64,000 nucleotides of DNA from Kiloniella spongiae (GTDB taxonomy: Bacteria > Pseudomonadota > Alphaproteobacteria > Kiloniellales > Kiloniellaceae): NCBI RefSeq assembly GCF_001026905.1, contig NZ_LAQL01000009.1, positions 140,005 through 204,004 on the forward strand, written 5' to 3'. This document shows positions 8,380 through 18,481 of the stretch, piece after piece. The position numbers and the translations under genes were made by a program. The stretch's first letter is position 1; each line of letters opens with the position of its first letter. The notes under the pieces were generated by a model that worked only from the letters and a program-made list of their open reading frames with translations, did no database searches and was not told where the DNA came from.

Positions 8380-8541
8380 TTACCTACTGCCGCCCATCTT
8401 AACCTTCATGGTTTTGACAGGCGTGGTGGTAATCATGGTCCATGTAGTTGTTACAACTGGACGCGCAGCAGCGAACGCACGACGAAGAGACTTCGAAGTG
8501 TGTGCAGCGCGCGGGGCCATATGTGCAACGTTATTAAACAT
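8380..8541 (-). CDS. Possible small basic protein, 53 residues
   Basis: An ATG at 8539-8541 on the minus strand opens a 53-codon frame ending in TAA at 8380. The product starts MFNNVAHMAPRAAHTSK and is rich in Ala, Thr and Arg, with a basic C-terminus ending MKVKMGGSR. No family is recognised. It lies between leuB and asd in the same orientation, and the strong hairpin at 8322-8355 comes just after its stop, as for a real gene. The ribosome binding site is weak. A 116-codon frame on the opposite strand overlaps both it and the terminator and is judged spurious. Confidence 0.4.
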   Translation of the reverse strand: MFNNVAHMAPRAAHTSKSLRRAFAAARPVVTTTWTMITTTPVKTMKVKMGGSR

Positions 8542-8673
8542 AAACTCTATTCCACTCGGGATTTAACTCGGGCGTAAACGTAATCAGCTTTATCTCATCG
8601 GTCAACAATGAAATTTTGGATTCTCTTGTTTGTACAACCAGAAACCCCTCAAACAAATTCACACCCGATTAAC

Positions 8674-9786
8674 TTAAGCAGCCTGTTCGTCCAAAGCGCG
8701 AAGGAGAGCATCGCCCATACCTTCGGTTGAAACGATTTCACAGCCAGCAGCCATAATGTCGCCAGTACGCTTACCCGATGCTAGAACCTTGTTCACAGCA
8801 TTTTCGATCAGATCGGCTTCATCCCCCATATCGAAAGAATAACGCAGGTTCATGGCAAAAGAGAGAATAGTTGCCAATGGGTTGGCTTTGTTTTCACCAG
8901 CAATATCCGGTGCTGAACCGTGTACAGGCTCGTACATTGCTTTGCGACGTCCGGTTTCATCGGTCGCACCCAAAGATGCGGATGGCAACATACCAAGAGA
9001 TCCGGTCAACATTGCCGCAGTATCAGAAAGCATGTCACCAAAAAGGTTATCGGTCAGAATAACATCGAACTGTTTTGGTGTGCGCACCAACTGCATAGAA
9101 CAGTTATCAGCATACATGTGAGACAGTTCAACATCGTCAAAACCTTCACCATGTAGCTTGGTTACTTCTTCACGCCATAACAGGCCAGATTCCATCACAT
9201 TGGCTTTTTCAACTGAACAAACCCGGCTGTCGCGTTTGCGCGCGAGATCGAAAGCAACCTCTGCAACACGGCGAATCTCAGATGTTGTGTAAACCTGCGT
9301 GTTGATACCGCGACGCTCACCATTGCCTAGATCTTCGATACCCCGTGGTTCGCCAAAGTAAACACCACCAGTAAGTTCGCGTACAATCATGATATCCAGA
9401 CCTGAAACCAGTTCTGGCTTCAGGGATGAAGAATCAACCAAAGCATCAAAACAAAGTGCCGGGCGCAGGTTGGCAAAGAGTTCCATTTCCTTACGAAGAC
9501 GTAAAAGACCACGCTCTGGCTTAATAGAAAAATCAAGATTATCCCACTGTGGACCACCCACAGCACCAAGTAACACGGCATCGGCTTCCATTGCCTTGTC
9601 CATTGTTTCGTCAGCCAGAGGAACACCGTGTTTGTCAATCGCAGAGCCACCGACCAGATCTTCGTCGATATCAAAGGTCACTGCGCGACGCTTGTCCATC
9701 CAATCCACAACGCGACGTACTTCGCGCATAACTTCAGGACCGATTCCATCCCCGGGGAGAATCAATAGATTTTTATTAGATGCCAT
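8674..9786 (-). CDS. leuB: 3-isopropylmalate dehydrogenase
   Basis: The 370-residue enzyme oxidises and decarboxylates 3-isopropylmalate with NAD+, the third leucine-specific step. It begins [15 protein letters not shown] (nucleotide/substrate entry loop), contains [19 protein letters not shown] substrate-binding sequence, and has the metal-binding signature [29 protein letters not shown] ribosome binding site precedes the ATG. It follows leuD but is separated from it by a terminator and a second hairpin, so leuB may have its own promoter. Confidence 0.97.
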   Translation of the reverse strand: MASNKNLLILPGDGIGPEVMREVRRVVDWMDKRRAVTFDIDEDLVGGSAIDKHGVPLADETMDKAMEADAVLLGAVGGPQWDNLDFSIKPERGLLRLRKEMELFANLRPALCFDALVDSSSLKPELVSGLDIMIVRELTGGVYFGEPRGIEDLGNGERRGINTQVYTTSEIRRVAEVAFDLARKRDSRVCSVEKANVMESGLLWREEVTKLHGEGFDDVELSHMYADNCSMQLVRTPKQFDVILTDNLFGDMLSDTAAMLTGSLGMLPSASLGATDETGRRKAMYEPVHGSAPDIAGENKANPLATILSFAMNLRYSFDMGDEADLIENAVNKVLASGKRTGDIMAAGCEIVSTEGMGDALLRALDEQAA

Positions 9787-9814
9787 GTTTCTTCTTCCGA
9801 ATTTTTACAAAGAG

Positions 9815-9836
9815 AAGACTGGCGATTGCCAGTCTT
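9815..9836 (-). promoter_or_regulatory. Leader hairpin before leuB
   Basis: AAGACTGGC (9815-9823) and GCCAGTCTT (9828-9836) form a perfect 9-bp stem with a four-base loop, ending 28 bases before the leuB start. It could stabilise the leader or attenuate transcription; the sequence does not decide. Confidence 0.6.
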
Positions 9837-9890
9837 TCTATAACCACAGGCTCTTGAGGTAATCTCAATAATACCCCAGGGCCTCTTCAC

Positions 9891-9920
9891 AAAAAAATGA
9901 GGGTCATAACCGACCCTCAT
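9891..9920 (-). terminator. Rho-independent terminator after leuD
   Basis: ATGAGGGTC (9897-9905) pairs with GACCCTCAT (9912-9920). On the minus strand the stem is followed by seven T. It lies seven bases past the leuD stop and separates leuCD from leuB. Confidence 0.85.
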
Positions 9921-9927
9921 CAAATTC

Positions 9928-10530
9928 TTACAGCCAAGGTTGCGTCGCTTTACGCTTGTTCTCGAACGTATCAATATGCGCAGACTTTTCAAAAGTCAGG
10001 CCAATATCATCCAGACCGTTCAGCAAACAATGTTTGCGATGGGCATCAACTTCAAAGCTGATTGTGCCGCCATCCGGGCCTTTGATTTCCTGCGTTTCCA
10101 AATCAACAGAAACAACAGCATTGGAACCGCGTTTGGCATCATCCATTAGCTTGTCCACATCTTCCTGTGGCAAAGCGATTGGCAGGATACCGTTCTTGAA
10201 ACAGTTATTATAGAAAATATCCGCAAAGCTTGGCGCGATAACGCAGCGAATACCCTGATCCAACAGTGCCCACGGTGCGTGTTCACGGGACGAACCACAG
10301 CCGAAGTTGTCGCCAGTCACCAGAATTTGCGCCTCTTTATAGGCAGGCTCATCCAGAACGAAATCAACGGGATTGCCGTCTTCATCCGTACGTAGCTCAT
10401 AGAACAAACCGGCTTTCAGGCCTGTGCGCTTCACAGTTTTCAAAAACTGCTTTGGAATAATCATATCCGTGTCGATGTTCACCAATGGCAAGGGAGCCGC
10501 CACAGAGGTGAGTGATGTAAACTTATCCAT
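9928..10530 (-). CDS. leuD: 3-isopropylmalate dehydratase small subunit
   Basis: The 200-residue swivel-domain subunit pairs with LeuC to isomerise 2-isopropylmalate to 3-isopropylmalate. [20 protein letters not shown] near the N-terminus and [17 protein letters not shown] are the diagnostic substrate-binding motifs. Length matches the bacterial LeuD norm. It starts 17 bases after leuC on the same strand (one operon) and is followed closely by a strong terminator. Confidence 0.97.
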   Translation of the reverse strand: MDKFTSLTSVAAPLPLVNIDTDMIIPKQFLKTVKRTGLKAGLFYELRTDEDGNPVDFVLDEPAYKEAQILVTGDNFGCGSSREHAPWALLDQGIRCVIAPSFADIFYNNCFKNGILPIALPQEDVDKLMDDAKRGSNAVVSVDLETQEIKGPDGGTISFEVDAHRKHCLLNGLDDIGLTFEKSAHIDTFENKRKATQPWL

Positions 10531-10547
10531 TCTCTGTAATCCTTTGC

Positions 10548-11954
10548 TTAATCGTATTTACGAACATCGTCGAAATGACCAGCGATCGCAGCAACAGCCG
10601 CCATTGCCGGGCTTACCAGATGCGTACGACCGCCCCGGCCCTGACGGCCTTCGAAGTTACGGTTTGATGTGGACGCACAACGTTCGCCTGGTGACAGACG
10701 GTCAGCATTCATCGCCAAACACATGGAACAACCGGGTTCACGCCAGTCAAAACCAGCTTCAGTAAAGATCGCATCCAGACCTTCTTCTTCCGCCTGAATT
10801 TTAACCAGACCAGATCCGGGAACAATCATGGCATAAACACTGTCGGAAACCTTACGGCCTTTTGCGATACGTGCCACTTCGCGTAAGTCTTCGATACGAC
10901 CATTGGTACAAGACCCGATAAAGACTTTATCAATGGCAATATCCTTGATCGCCTGACCAGCTTTGAGATCCATATACTCAAGGGACCGCTCAATTGCAGA
11001 TTTTTTGTTTTCATCACGTCCATCAGATGGCGCAGGAACAACAGCTGAAATGCCAACAACGTCTTCCGGCGATGTGCCCCAGGTAACCTGAGGTTCAATA
11101 TCTGCGGCCTTGATGATAACTTCCTTGTCATAGGTCGCGCCTTCGTCAGAAGGTAGCGTTTTCCAATATTCAACAGCCTGTTCCCAGTTACCCGCTTTCG
11201 GGGCCATCGGGCGACCTTTGATATATTCGAATGTTGTTTCATCAGGGGCAATCAGACCCGCACGGGCGCCAGCCTCGATTGACATGTTACAGATCGTCAT
11301 ACGGCCTTCCATAGAAAGCTTACGCATAGCTTCACCAGCATACTCGATCACATAACCTGTGCCACCCGCAGTACCAAGAACACCAATGATGTGCAACACC
11401 ATGTCCTTCGCGGTAACGCCCGGAAGCAAATCACCTTCAACAGTGATACGCATTGTCTTAGCAGGCTTCTGGATCAGTGTTTGCGTCGCCAGAACATGCT
11501 CAACTTCGGAAGTTCCGATACCAAAGGCAAGAGAGCCGAATGCACCGTGCGTCGCCGTGTGGCTATCACCACAAACAATCGTCATTCCCGGTAGGGTAAA
11601 GCCCTGCTCTGGGCCGATGATGTGTACAACGCCCTGACGAACATCATCCATACCAAAAAGCTGCACGCCAAACTCTTCACAGTTACTGGAAAGCGTTTCA
11701 ACCTGAATGCGGCTTTCTTCGTCAGCGATTCCCTGTGCACGACCAGACGTCGGTACGTTGTGGTCGGGAACAGCAAGTGTGTTTTCCGGGCAGCGGACTT
11801 TACGGCCAGCCATACGAAGTCCTTCAAACGCCTGCGGGCTTGTGACTTCGTGTACCAGATGGCGATCAATATAAAGCAAACAGGTGCCGTCTTCTTGACG
11901 GTCAACCAGATGGCTATCCCAAATCTTTTCGAAAAGGGTACGCGGGTTACTCAT
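10548..11954 (-). CDS. leuC: 3-isopropylmalate dehydratase large subunit
   Basis: The 468-residue aconitase-superfamily subunit carries the [4Fe-4S] cluster, with the three cysteine ligands expected at C349 (GSCTNGR), C409 and C412 ([10 protein letters not shown]). [27 protein letters not shown] near the N-terminus and [12 protein letters not shown] are typical LeuC motifs. It heads the leuCD operon. In relatives leuC usually sits next to rplS; here about 6.5 kb of other genes intervene. Confidence 0.97.
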   Translation of the reverse strand: MSNPRTLFEKIWDSHLVDRQEDGTCLLYIDRHLVHEVTSPQAFEGLRMAGRKVRCPENTLAVPDHNVPTSGRAQGIADEESRIQVETLSSNCEEFGVQLFGMDDVRQGVVHIIGPEQGFTLPGMTIVCGDSHTATHGAFGSLAFGIGTSEVEHVLATQTLIQKPAKTMRITVEGDLLPGVTAKDMVLHIIGVLGTAGGTGYVIEYAGEAMRKLSMEGRMTICNMSIEAGARAGLIAPDETTFEYIKGRPMAPKAGNWEQAVEYWKTLPSDEGATYDKEVIIKAADIEPQVTWGTSPEDVVGISAVVPAPSDGRDENKKSAIERSLEYMDLKAGQAIKDIAIDKVFIGSCTNGRIEDLREVARIAKGRKVSDSVYAMIVPGSGLVKIQAEEEGLDAIFTEAGFDWREPGCSMCLAMNADRLSPGERCASTSNRNFEGRQGRGGRTHLVSPAMAAVAAIAGHFDDVRKYD

Positions 11955-12466
11955 CCTAACATCGTCCTCGTATATTTAACTGCGTATTTTTTGGGCGGCC
12001 ATTCCCGCCTAAACAGGTTCTGTCAACGAGGCTGAACCTCTAACAGCGGCCAAGCAGTCTTCTTACTAGTTTCGCGCGGAGCATAGCGCTTCCGCAGTGC
12101 GGCGAAAAGTCCTTTAGAACGATTGAATCTGTTTTTATGACGATTCTATAAGAAAATTTCACTTTTGGACTGCAAATCACATACTTTATACAGAACGAAA
12201 TTGTTCAACTTTCAAAAAATTGCTGTTTTTATGCCCTATTCCCCTCACGGGAAAAGTGAGTTCTCTGTGAGGAAAAATTGGAGCAAGAACATATAATTAC
12301 CCGATATTCTCACGATCATTGACCATTTATGCCACAGGATTGTTACTGGACGAACACTCACCAAATGGCCTCAGTCTGCCCATAATAAGTACATAAGTTC
12401 ATGACAGTGTGTTTTCAAACCAAGTTTACACTTAGGCTTTTAGGCAAAAAATGGGAGTTCATTTAT
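11955..12466. other. Leader/intergenic region between leuC and the DUF547 gene
   Basis: This stretch of 512 bases holds the divergent promoters of leuC and the DUF547 gene. No leucine-rich leader peptide for leuC was found on the minus strand. A GGCGG/CCGCC hairpin sits at about 11995-12009. Near 12245-12272 one CTCAC segment can pair with either of two GTGAG segments. No RNA gene was recognised. Confidence 0.4.
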
Positions 12467-13357
12467 ATGGCCAGTTTTACACAGAGATTCTCCAGGCAAC
12501 TGGCTGTGCCCCTGGCCCTGACAATACTGGTGTTCACCAGTGGCTTCAGCCCCTTCGAGTCGCTTTTTGCCCCGAGTTCCAGCCTTATCCCTCGCTGGGC
12601 TGATTTTAGTGCAGAGAGCACAGAAGCGGTCAATCAAAATGAATGGAACGTCTTCATCCAGAAATACCGCGAAGAAAACTATGACGGTATCGCGCGGATT
12701 GCCTATCACAGAGTTAGCTTTAATGACCAACTGGCCCTCAAAGAACATTTGAAATACCTGCAAAGCGTCAAAGTCAGTACTCTTAACAGAGACCAACAAC
12801 TTGCCTATTGGGTTAACCTCTATAATGCAGCAACCGTAAATCTAATTCTGCAACACATGCCCGTTGAAAGTATCCGGGATATCAATATTTCCCCCGGGCT
12901 ATTTGCATCCGGCCCTTGGGGAAAAAAGATTCTCCGCATAGAAGGCGAGAAAATTTCTCTGAATGATATTGAACATGGCATTCTGCGTCCAGGCTGGAAA
13001 GATCCTCGTATTCACTATGTACTGAACTGTGCATCTCTTGGCTGTCCTGATCTCCCCAAAAAGGTTATCACCGCCGAAGAATACGACACCCAACTAACGG
13101 CTGCAGCCCGACGCTTCATTGATCATCCACGTGCCGTAAACATCGGCGAGAATAACGAAGCGGTTGTTTCCAGTATCTATGTCTGGTTCAAAGAGGACTT
13201 TGGCGGTAGCGATGCATCTGTACTGGACCACCTGCGCACCTATGCATCCAAAGAACGCCAGAAAGAGTTGATGAAAATTAGATCCATAGAAAACCATACC
13301 TATGACTGGGACCTAAACTCAGTTCCCGTCGTAGCCACGGCATCAACGGGATCCTAA
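12467..13357 (+). CDS. Secreted DUF547-domain protein
   Basis: From ATG 12467 the product is 296 residues, with an N-terminal signal-like segment (FSRQLAVPLALTILVFTSGF). A DUF547 domain follows, recognised by LAYWVNLYNAATVNLIL, ILRIEGEKISLNDIEHGILR and HYVLNCASLGCPDLP. The biochemical role of DUF547 is not known. An upstream ATG at 12401 lacks a ribosome binding site, whereas GGGAG precedes 12467. The gene lies with the following helicase-nuclease gene in the interval separating leuC from rplS. It may simply neighbour it; there is no sign of translational coupling (175-base gap). Confidence 0.85.
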   Translation: MASFTQRFSRQLAVPLALTILVFTSGFSPFESLFAPSSSLIPRWADFSAESTEAVNQNEWNVFIQKYREENYDGIARIAYHRVSFNDQLALKEHLKYLQSVKVSTLNRDQQLAYWVNLYNAATVNLILQHMPVESIRDINISPGLFASGPWGKKILRIEGEKISLNDIEHGILRPGWKDPRIHYVLNCASLGCPDLPKKVITAEEYDTQLTAAARRFIDHPRAVNIGENNEAVVSSIYVWFKEDFGGSDASVLDHLRTYASKERQKELMKIRSIENHTYDWDLNSVPVVATASTGS

Positions 13358-13520
13358 ATAAACTATTAATTCCCTGGTAAAATCTCCAACTCCATAAAAA
13401 ACCGAAACATTCGTAAACAAGCCCAGAAGGTTACCCCCTGAAGTTATTGATTATTTTTAGTTGCATATATAAATTAAAAATTAACTTATGCAGGCAAGAG
13501 TAAACATACTAAAATCATGA

Positions 13521-13529
13521 GGGGGGGGG
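13521..13529 (+). repeat. Run of nine G at the ribosome binding site of the helicase-nuclease gene
   Basis: Nine consecutive G at 13521-13529 end three bases before the ATG at 13533, taking the place of a normal Shine-Dalgarno. Loss of one G would put the upstream ATG at 13517 in frame with the gene. Such tracts are prone to slippage, so phase-variable translation is possible (inference). Confidence 0.8.
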
Positions 13530-13532
13530 ATT

Positions 13533-16500
13533 ATGAAAACCACTTTAGAGGAGGAGAATAATACCTCCAATTCAGATTCGGAATTCCTAGAGTATTCCAA
13601 TCTAAATACACGAGCTGCACTCGAAAAACTGCGTCAAAATCTACTAGATGTGGGAACCCGCAACAGACTGATTAGTGCACCTTTTAAAAACGCGCGAGCA
13701 AATGCTCTTGAAATTGTAGATGAACTTTCAGATGAAATCTTCCGATTACTTTGGACCGAAGGCAAATCTTTTACTTTCCTCTCCAATCCAGATGAAAAAA
13801 ATGAGAAAACTCAACAGCAGAATGACGATAGTCAACCTGTATACATTCCTCCTGAAGAAGAAATCATCAAAGATAAAACTGGCTTAGCTGCACGGCATAT
13901 AGATACCAAACTTCAAACACGGCTTTACAAAGAAACATTACAAAAAAGACTTATTGCACTTAGTAGAGATTCAAACTTGTTCGAAGAAGAACAAGGCGTA
14001 AATATACTTTTTTTAGGAATTGGGTTTCTCAAATGGTTCGACTCAAGATCTTCTGATATTGAACGATTTGCACCACTCATTCTACTTCCCATCTCTCTTC
14101 AAAGAGATCAGGTTCGTAGCCGTTTCAAGCTGAAGAAACGTGACGAAGATATCGAAGTGAACCTCTCACTACGCGCCAAACTGAATGAAGATTTCGATAT
14201 TAGCCTACCAGATTTCCCAGCAAATGAAGATTGGACTCCATCTGATTATTTCTCACTGGTATCCAAGGCAATAACTCAGAAAGATCAATGGTCTGTTGAA
14301 CCTGACCGTATACTACTCGGCTTCTACTCTTTTTCAAAGTTCCTGTTATATCGGGACCTAGACGCTTCGGAATGGCCTAGTGACGCAGATATCACAAAGA
14401 ATAACTTGATAAGCAGTCTTCTTGTAGATGGGTTCGGAGAAAAAGCCCTAAATATTTTTGAAAATCAGAACTTAGATGATATTTTAGCCCCGCAAGATCT
14501 CGGCCATGTAAAAGATGCAGATTCCTCTCAAGCTGAAGTCATTAAATTGGCAGCAGAAGGGAATAACCTTGTAGTCCAAGGTCCTCCTGGAACAGGGAAA
14601 TCGCAATCAATTGCAAATGTTATAGCTGCGGCAACTCGGAAAGGTAAGAGCGTACTTTTTGTTGCTGAAAAAATGGCTGCTCTGGACGTCGTATATCATC
14701 GTCTCCAAGAGACAGGGTTGGGTCCGTTATGTTTGGAGTTACATTCCAGAAAAGCAAATAAAAAAGCGGTTATAGAAGAAATCAAACGAACACTGGAGTT
14801 AGGACAGGTCTCTGGTGGTGCTGAAGATACAGCTACTCAAACAAAAATAGTTCGGGACAAACTAAACGAAATATCAAAGTTACTACATTCACCAATGGAT
14901 GAAGTTAGAGAAACCCCTTTCAGAGTACTCTCTGAACTAGTCTGGTTGCGAGAAGAAGGCTTGGAACCTTCTGAGTTCAAAGTGGGTGACAAGCTTTTAT
15001 CAGGACCAGAACAACACAATACTGCTCTAGCTGCTCTCCAAAAACTTTGTGACAGGATTTCTTCAACAGGACCTTCAAATCAGCATGACTGGAGGGGAGT
15101 AAGAAACCGACTAACCCCAATGGACGTTGATCGGTTAAAACCAAAAATTCAAGACTTGGTTAAATTTTCGGCACGCTTAGAGGAAAGCTTCGTTCAGGCG
15201 AATAGAGTTGTGAAATTCGATGATGAAGCTTCGATAGAAACAGCCAAAAGCCTTATCGAGTGGTTAACTATCTTAGAAACCATGCCGGATGGAGCCAGTA
15301 ATATTCTTTCTTCTGCATCCATCCGAGAAAATACAGCCCGAGCGTTAGAACTGTTGTCCGCAGCCAACAACTTACGCGCTAAATATGATGCAGCGATTAT
15401 CTCGGTAAAAGAAATAGCATTAGATCAAGATTGGAGTGAAGCAAGGCAGTTAATTGCAACTTATGGCAAAAGTCTTTTTCGTTTTTTTAATGGTGAATTT
15501 AAGAAATCAATTGCTTTGCTGAATTCATATTCAACAGAAGATCCTGCAAAAAAACACGAAGACCGCCTAGCTCAGATTGATAAGTTCATCGAATACCAAA
15601 ATGCATTCAAAAGGCTTGAAAAAGAGGAAACTCAAGCAAAAGCCTTCTTTAACGATTTATGGCGTGGCCGATTAACTGAGACCTCCGCCCCCCAAGCAGT
15701 AATTGAATGGTATCAGGAGCATAAGCCAAAATTAGCAACTCATTCTGATCTCATGGAAGTCCTGAATAATTGCCCAAACAGCGTAAGACTGAACGAACTG
15801 TCAAGTGAGTTAAACAAAGCTATCCAAGCATTTGAGAAATGCTGGTTAGAAATATGCACTATGCTTGATTTAGATCTAACACAAGCTTTTTCAAATAACG
15901 GAAGCGTAGCCATTAGAGAAATAAACGAGAAACTCTCTAACTGGCAGGCCAATTTCGAACGTCTGGATGAATGGTTTTTACTTCGTGCAGAAGAAGAACA
16001 TTGTCGAGAAGTCGGCTTATCTGATTTTGTGGAAAGTTTATCTTGCGGAGACCTCACAACAACAGATGCTGTAAACGACTATCGTTATGCTCGAGCAGAA
16101 GCACTTTGGAAGCTCATGATTGACAAGAACTCTGCTCTGCTTGACATTGACGGAGATGACCGCACTCAGTTGATAAATAGATTTCAAACCCTCGAACTTG
16201 AGCTTTTTCGTGCAACTGCTCACGAGATAGCAGCAAAACATACCGCAGGCATACCTACAGGGGCCCAAGGACAAATGGGCATCATAAGAGGAGAGGCTGG
16301 AAAACGAAGAAATCATCGTTCAATACGCAGATTGGTTGAAGACGCTGGCGACGCGCTCCAACAAATAAAGCCTGTATTTTTGATGAGTCCAATCTCAGTA
16401 GCTCAATATCTACCTCCTGGCCGTATCAATTTCGACTTAGTACTAATTGATGAAGCAAGTCAGGTTCGGCCAGAAGACAGTATTGGTGCGATAGCCCGTG

Positions 16501-18332
16501 GTCGCTCTACTATTGTAGTGGGTGATAGTAAACAGTTACCTCCAACGAGCTTCTTTGCTCGAACATTAGGAGATATAGGACAAGAAGATGAAAATGATGA
16601 GGAAAATGTCGATCAGCCTGGTGTCCATGCCGGTGCTATGGAGAGTATTTTAACTCTTTGTGCCGCAAGGGGGATGACTTCTAAGACACTTCAATGGCAT
16701 TATCGCTCCAAGCACCCCTCACTCATCCAAGTCTCAAACGATACATTCTATGAAAACAAGCTAAAGTTCCCTCCTAGCCCTCAAATTGCAGGCCGTGAGG
16801 GATTAATTTTTAGAGAGGTTGACGGAATCTATGATCGAGGAAAAACCAGAACAAATAAAATTGAGGCTCAAGAGGTCGCTAAAGCAGTTTTAAAGCATGC
16901 AAAAACAGCTCCCCGCCTCTCACTAGGCGTCGTAACATTATCTACTGCTCAGCGGAACATGATAGAAGGTGAACTTGAATTATTGCGTGCAGAGAATCAA
17001 GACGTTGAGTATTTTTTTTCCAAGGAAAGACATGAGCCTTTCTTTGTAAAAAATCTCGAAAATGTTCAAGGTGATGAACGAGACGTGATTTTTATTTCAG
17101 TCTGCTATGCGAAAGATAAAGATGGATACATGTCCCAATCCTTTGGTCCTGTAAATAGTCTTGGAGGAGAACGCCGTCTAAATGTGTTATTCACGCGCGC
17201 GAAACGCCGTTGCGAAATTTTTGCATCCATTACAGATCAAGATATTGAATTGCGAACTGCAAACGTTCCTGCTGGTAGAAGAGCTTTACATGCATACTTA
17301 AAATTTGCTCGAACGGGCACAACAGATGTACCTGAACCAAGTGGGAAAGAACCTGACAGCCTGTTTGAAGAAGCTGTTATGAATAAACTTCGTGCAGCAG
17401 GTTATACCGTTGATCCTCAAGTAGGATCAGCTGGCTTTTACATTGATATGGCAATTAGAAACCCTGAAAATATGGATGTATATTTACTAGGTGTCGAATG
17501 TGATGGTGCTACTTACCACAGTGCTGCATGGGCACGAGAACGCGACAGACTTCGTCAAAATGTACTCGAGGCAAAGGGGTGGTTATTACACCGTATATGG
17601 AGCACAGATTGGTTCCAACGACCAGAACAAGAATTTCAAAAACTTTTACAGGCAATTGATAAAGCTCGAATAATTCAGGAAAATAACCAAAAAGCAGAAG
17701 AAGAAGTCATCCGGGAACAAGAAGAATCTATTATCAAACGTGAATTACTCTCCCCAGATGAACCCAAAGTAAGTATTCCTTATGTCGAGGCAAAATTAGA
17801 CCCGATTAATGGTTATAATGAACCACATCTCGTACCTGTTTATAAACTGGCAGAGCTAGTAAAATTGATTGTGGAAATAGAACAACCTATTCACAAAGAT
17901 GAGATTGCACGGAAAGTTTCTAAAGCATGGGGTCTTCAAAAAGCAGGTGCAAGAATTAAAAAGTTAGTTACAAACGCAATTATTCTGGCAAAGAAGAATA
18001 AAACAATTATAGGAGAAGACTTCTTAACGTCTGATAATGACAAATCCATTATGGTCCGTGATCGCACAAATGTGGAATCATCGTCCCTTAGAAAAGCCCA
18101 ATATTTACCACCTGATGAAGTTGATTTAGCTATTCATGAGTCAGTTACACGAAATGTTGCTGCGACCGCTGATGATTTAGCAAGAGACGTAGCAAAAGCA
18201 TTTGGCTTTAAATCAACAAGCGCGCAATTAAAAACTTCTATTCTCGAACGAATAAATACACAGGTATCACAGGGAACTTTAGAAGATTTTAATGGACAGA
18301 TAGCAAAATCTGATCAATCAAATACATCATGA
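13533..18332 (+). CDS. DUF4011 / superfamily 1 helicase / Vsr-like nuclease / DUF3320 protein (Hhe-like antiphage candidate)
   Basis: The 1599-residue protein starts with a DUF4011-like region (LEKLRQNLLDVGTRNRLI near 35). A split SF1 helicase follows: Walker A GPPGTGKS at 350-357, Walker B DEAS at 973-976, GDSKQLPPTSFF from 997, ENVQGDERD at 1176-1184 and ERRLNVLFTRAKRR at 1213-1226. Next is a PD-(D/E)XK/Vsr-like nuclease (about 1278-1390) with D1305 in YIDMAI and E1322 in VECDGATYH. The end holds DUF3320-like winged-helix segments, one near 1430-1490 and a second similar one at the C-terminus. The order matches the single-gene DUF4011-helicase-Vsr (Hhe) defence design reported from defence-island screens. 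The gene is AT-rich against its neighbours, stands alone between leuC and rplS, and ends at a bidirectional terminator. Antiphage function is inferred. Confidence 0.85.
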   Translation: MKTTLEEENNTSNSDSEFLEYSNLNTRAALEKLRQNLLDVGTRNRLISAPFKNARANALEIVDELSDEIFRLLWTEGKSFTFLSNPDEKNEKTQQQNDDSQPVYIPPEEEIIKDKTGLAARHIDTKLQTRLYKETLQKRLIALSRDSNLFEEEQGVNILFLGIGFLKWFDSRSSDIERFAPLILLPISLQRDQVRSRFKLKKRDEDIEVNLSLRAKLNEDFDISLPDFPANEDWTPSDYFSLVSKAITQKDQWSVEPDRILLGFYSFSKFLLYRDLDASEWPSDADITKNNLISSLLVDGFGEKALNIFENQNLDDILAPQDLGHVKDADSSQAEVIKLAAEGNNLVVQGPPGTGKSQSIANVIAAATRKGKSVLFVAEKMAALDVVYHRLQETGLGPLCLELHSRKANKKAVIEEIKRTLELGQVSGGAEDTATQTKIVRDKLNEISKLLHSPMDEVRETPFRVLSELVWLREEGLEPSEFKVGDKLLSGPEQHNTALAALQKLCDRISSTGPSNQHDWRGVRNRLTPMDVDRLKPKIQDLVKFSARLEESFVQANRVVKFDDEASIETAKSLIEWLTILETMPDGASNILSSASIRENTARALELLSAANNLRAKYDAAIISVKEIALDQDWSEARQLIATYGKSLFRFFNGEFKKSIALLNSYSTEDPAKKHEDRLAQIDKFIEYQNAFKRLEKEETQAKAFFNDLWRGRLTETSAPQAVIEWYQEHKPKLATHSDLMEVLNNCPNSVRLNELSSELNKAIQAFEKCWLEICTMLDLDLTQAFSNNGSVAIREINEKLSNWQANFERLDEWFLLRAEEEHCREVGLSDFVESLSCGDLTTTDAVNDYRYARAEALWKLMIDKNSALLDIDGDDRTQLINRFQTLELELFRATAHEIAAKHTAGIPTGAQGQMGIIRGEAGKRRNHRSIRRLVEDAGDALQQIKPVFLMSPISVAQYLPPGRINFDLVLIDEASQVRPEDSIGAIARGRSTIVVGDSKQLPPTSFFARTLGDIGQEDENDEENVDQPGVHAGAMESILTLCAARGMTSKTLQWHYRSKHPSLIQVSNDTFYENKLKFPPSPQIAGREGLIFREVDGIYDRGKTRTNKIEAQEVAKAVLKHAKTAPRLSLGVVTLSTAQRNMIEGELELLRAENQDVEYFFSKERHEPFFVKNLENVQGDERDVIFISVCYAKDKDGYMSQSFGPVNSLGGERRLNVLFTRAKRRCEIFASITDQDIELRTANVPAGRRALHAYLKFARTGTTDVPEPSGKEPDSLFEEAVMNKLRAAGYTVDPQVGSAGFYIDMAIRNPENMDVYLLGVECDGATYHSAAWARERDRLRQNVLEAKGWLLHRIWSTDWFQRPEQEFQKLLQAIDKARIIQENNQKAEEEVIREQEESIIKRELLSPDEPKVSIPYVEAKLDPINGYNEPHLVPVYKLAELVKLIVEIEQPIHKDEIARKVSKAWGLQKAGARIKKLVTNAIILAKKNKTIIGEDFLTSDNDKSIMVRDRTNVESSSLRKAQYLPPDEVDLAIHESVTRNVAATADDLARDVAKAFGFKSTSAQLKTSILERINTQVSQGTLEDFNGQIAKSDQSNTS

Positions 18333-18401
18333 GAGTCGGTTAAATAAACAACGGTGTAGCATCACCTACTTTTCTTTTTCATAAATCATAATTTAAACAA
18401 C

Positions 18402-18431
18402 AAAAATGGGTGCCACTTGGCACCCATTTTT
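18402..18431. terminator. Bidirectional terminator between the helicase-nuclease gene and rplS
   Basis: A perfect 13-bp stem (18402-18414 with 18419-18431) with an ACTT loop has five A on one side and five T on the other. It lies between converging genes and can serve both. Confidence 0.9.
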
Positions 18432-18481
18432 GTAACTTCTGACCGACGAGAAAGCTCTTCGTCGACAGTCTGTCGAACCGC

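Noticed and set aside
8216..8566. A 116-codon plus-strand ORF between asd and leuB
   Set aside because: It starts within the asd start region, runs through the terminator hairpin and lies opposite the better-placed small ORF; its composition is not convincing.
11955..12250. Leucine attenuator leader peptide for leuC
   Set aside because: No short ORF with a run of leucine codons was found on the minus strand, and no attenuator with a T-run is seen before leuC.
12467..18332. Multi-gene defence island around the helicase-nuclease
   Set aside because: Only the DUF547 gene accompanies it; no integrase, methylase, toxin-antitoxin pair or tRNA attachment site was found.
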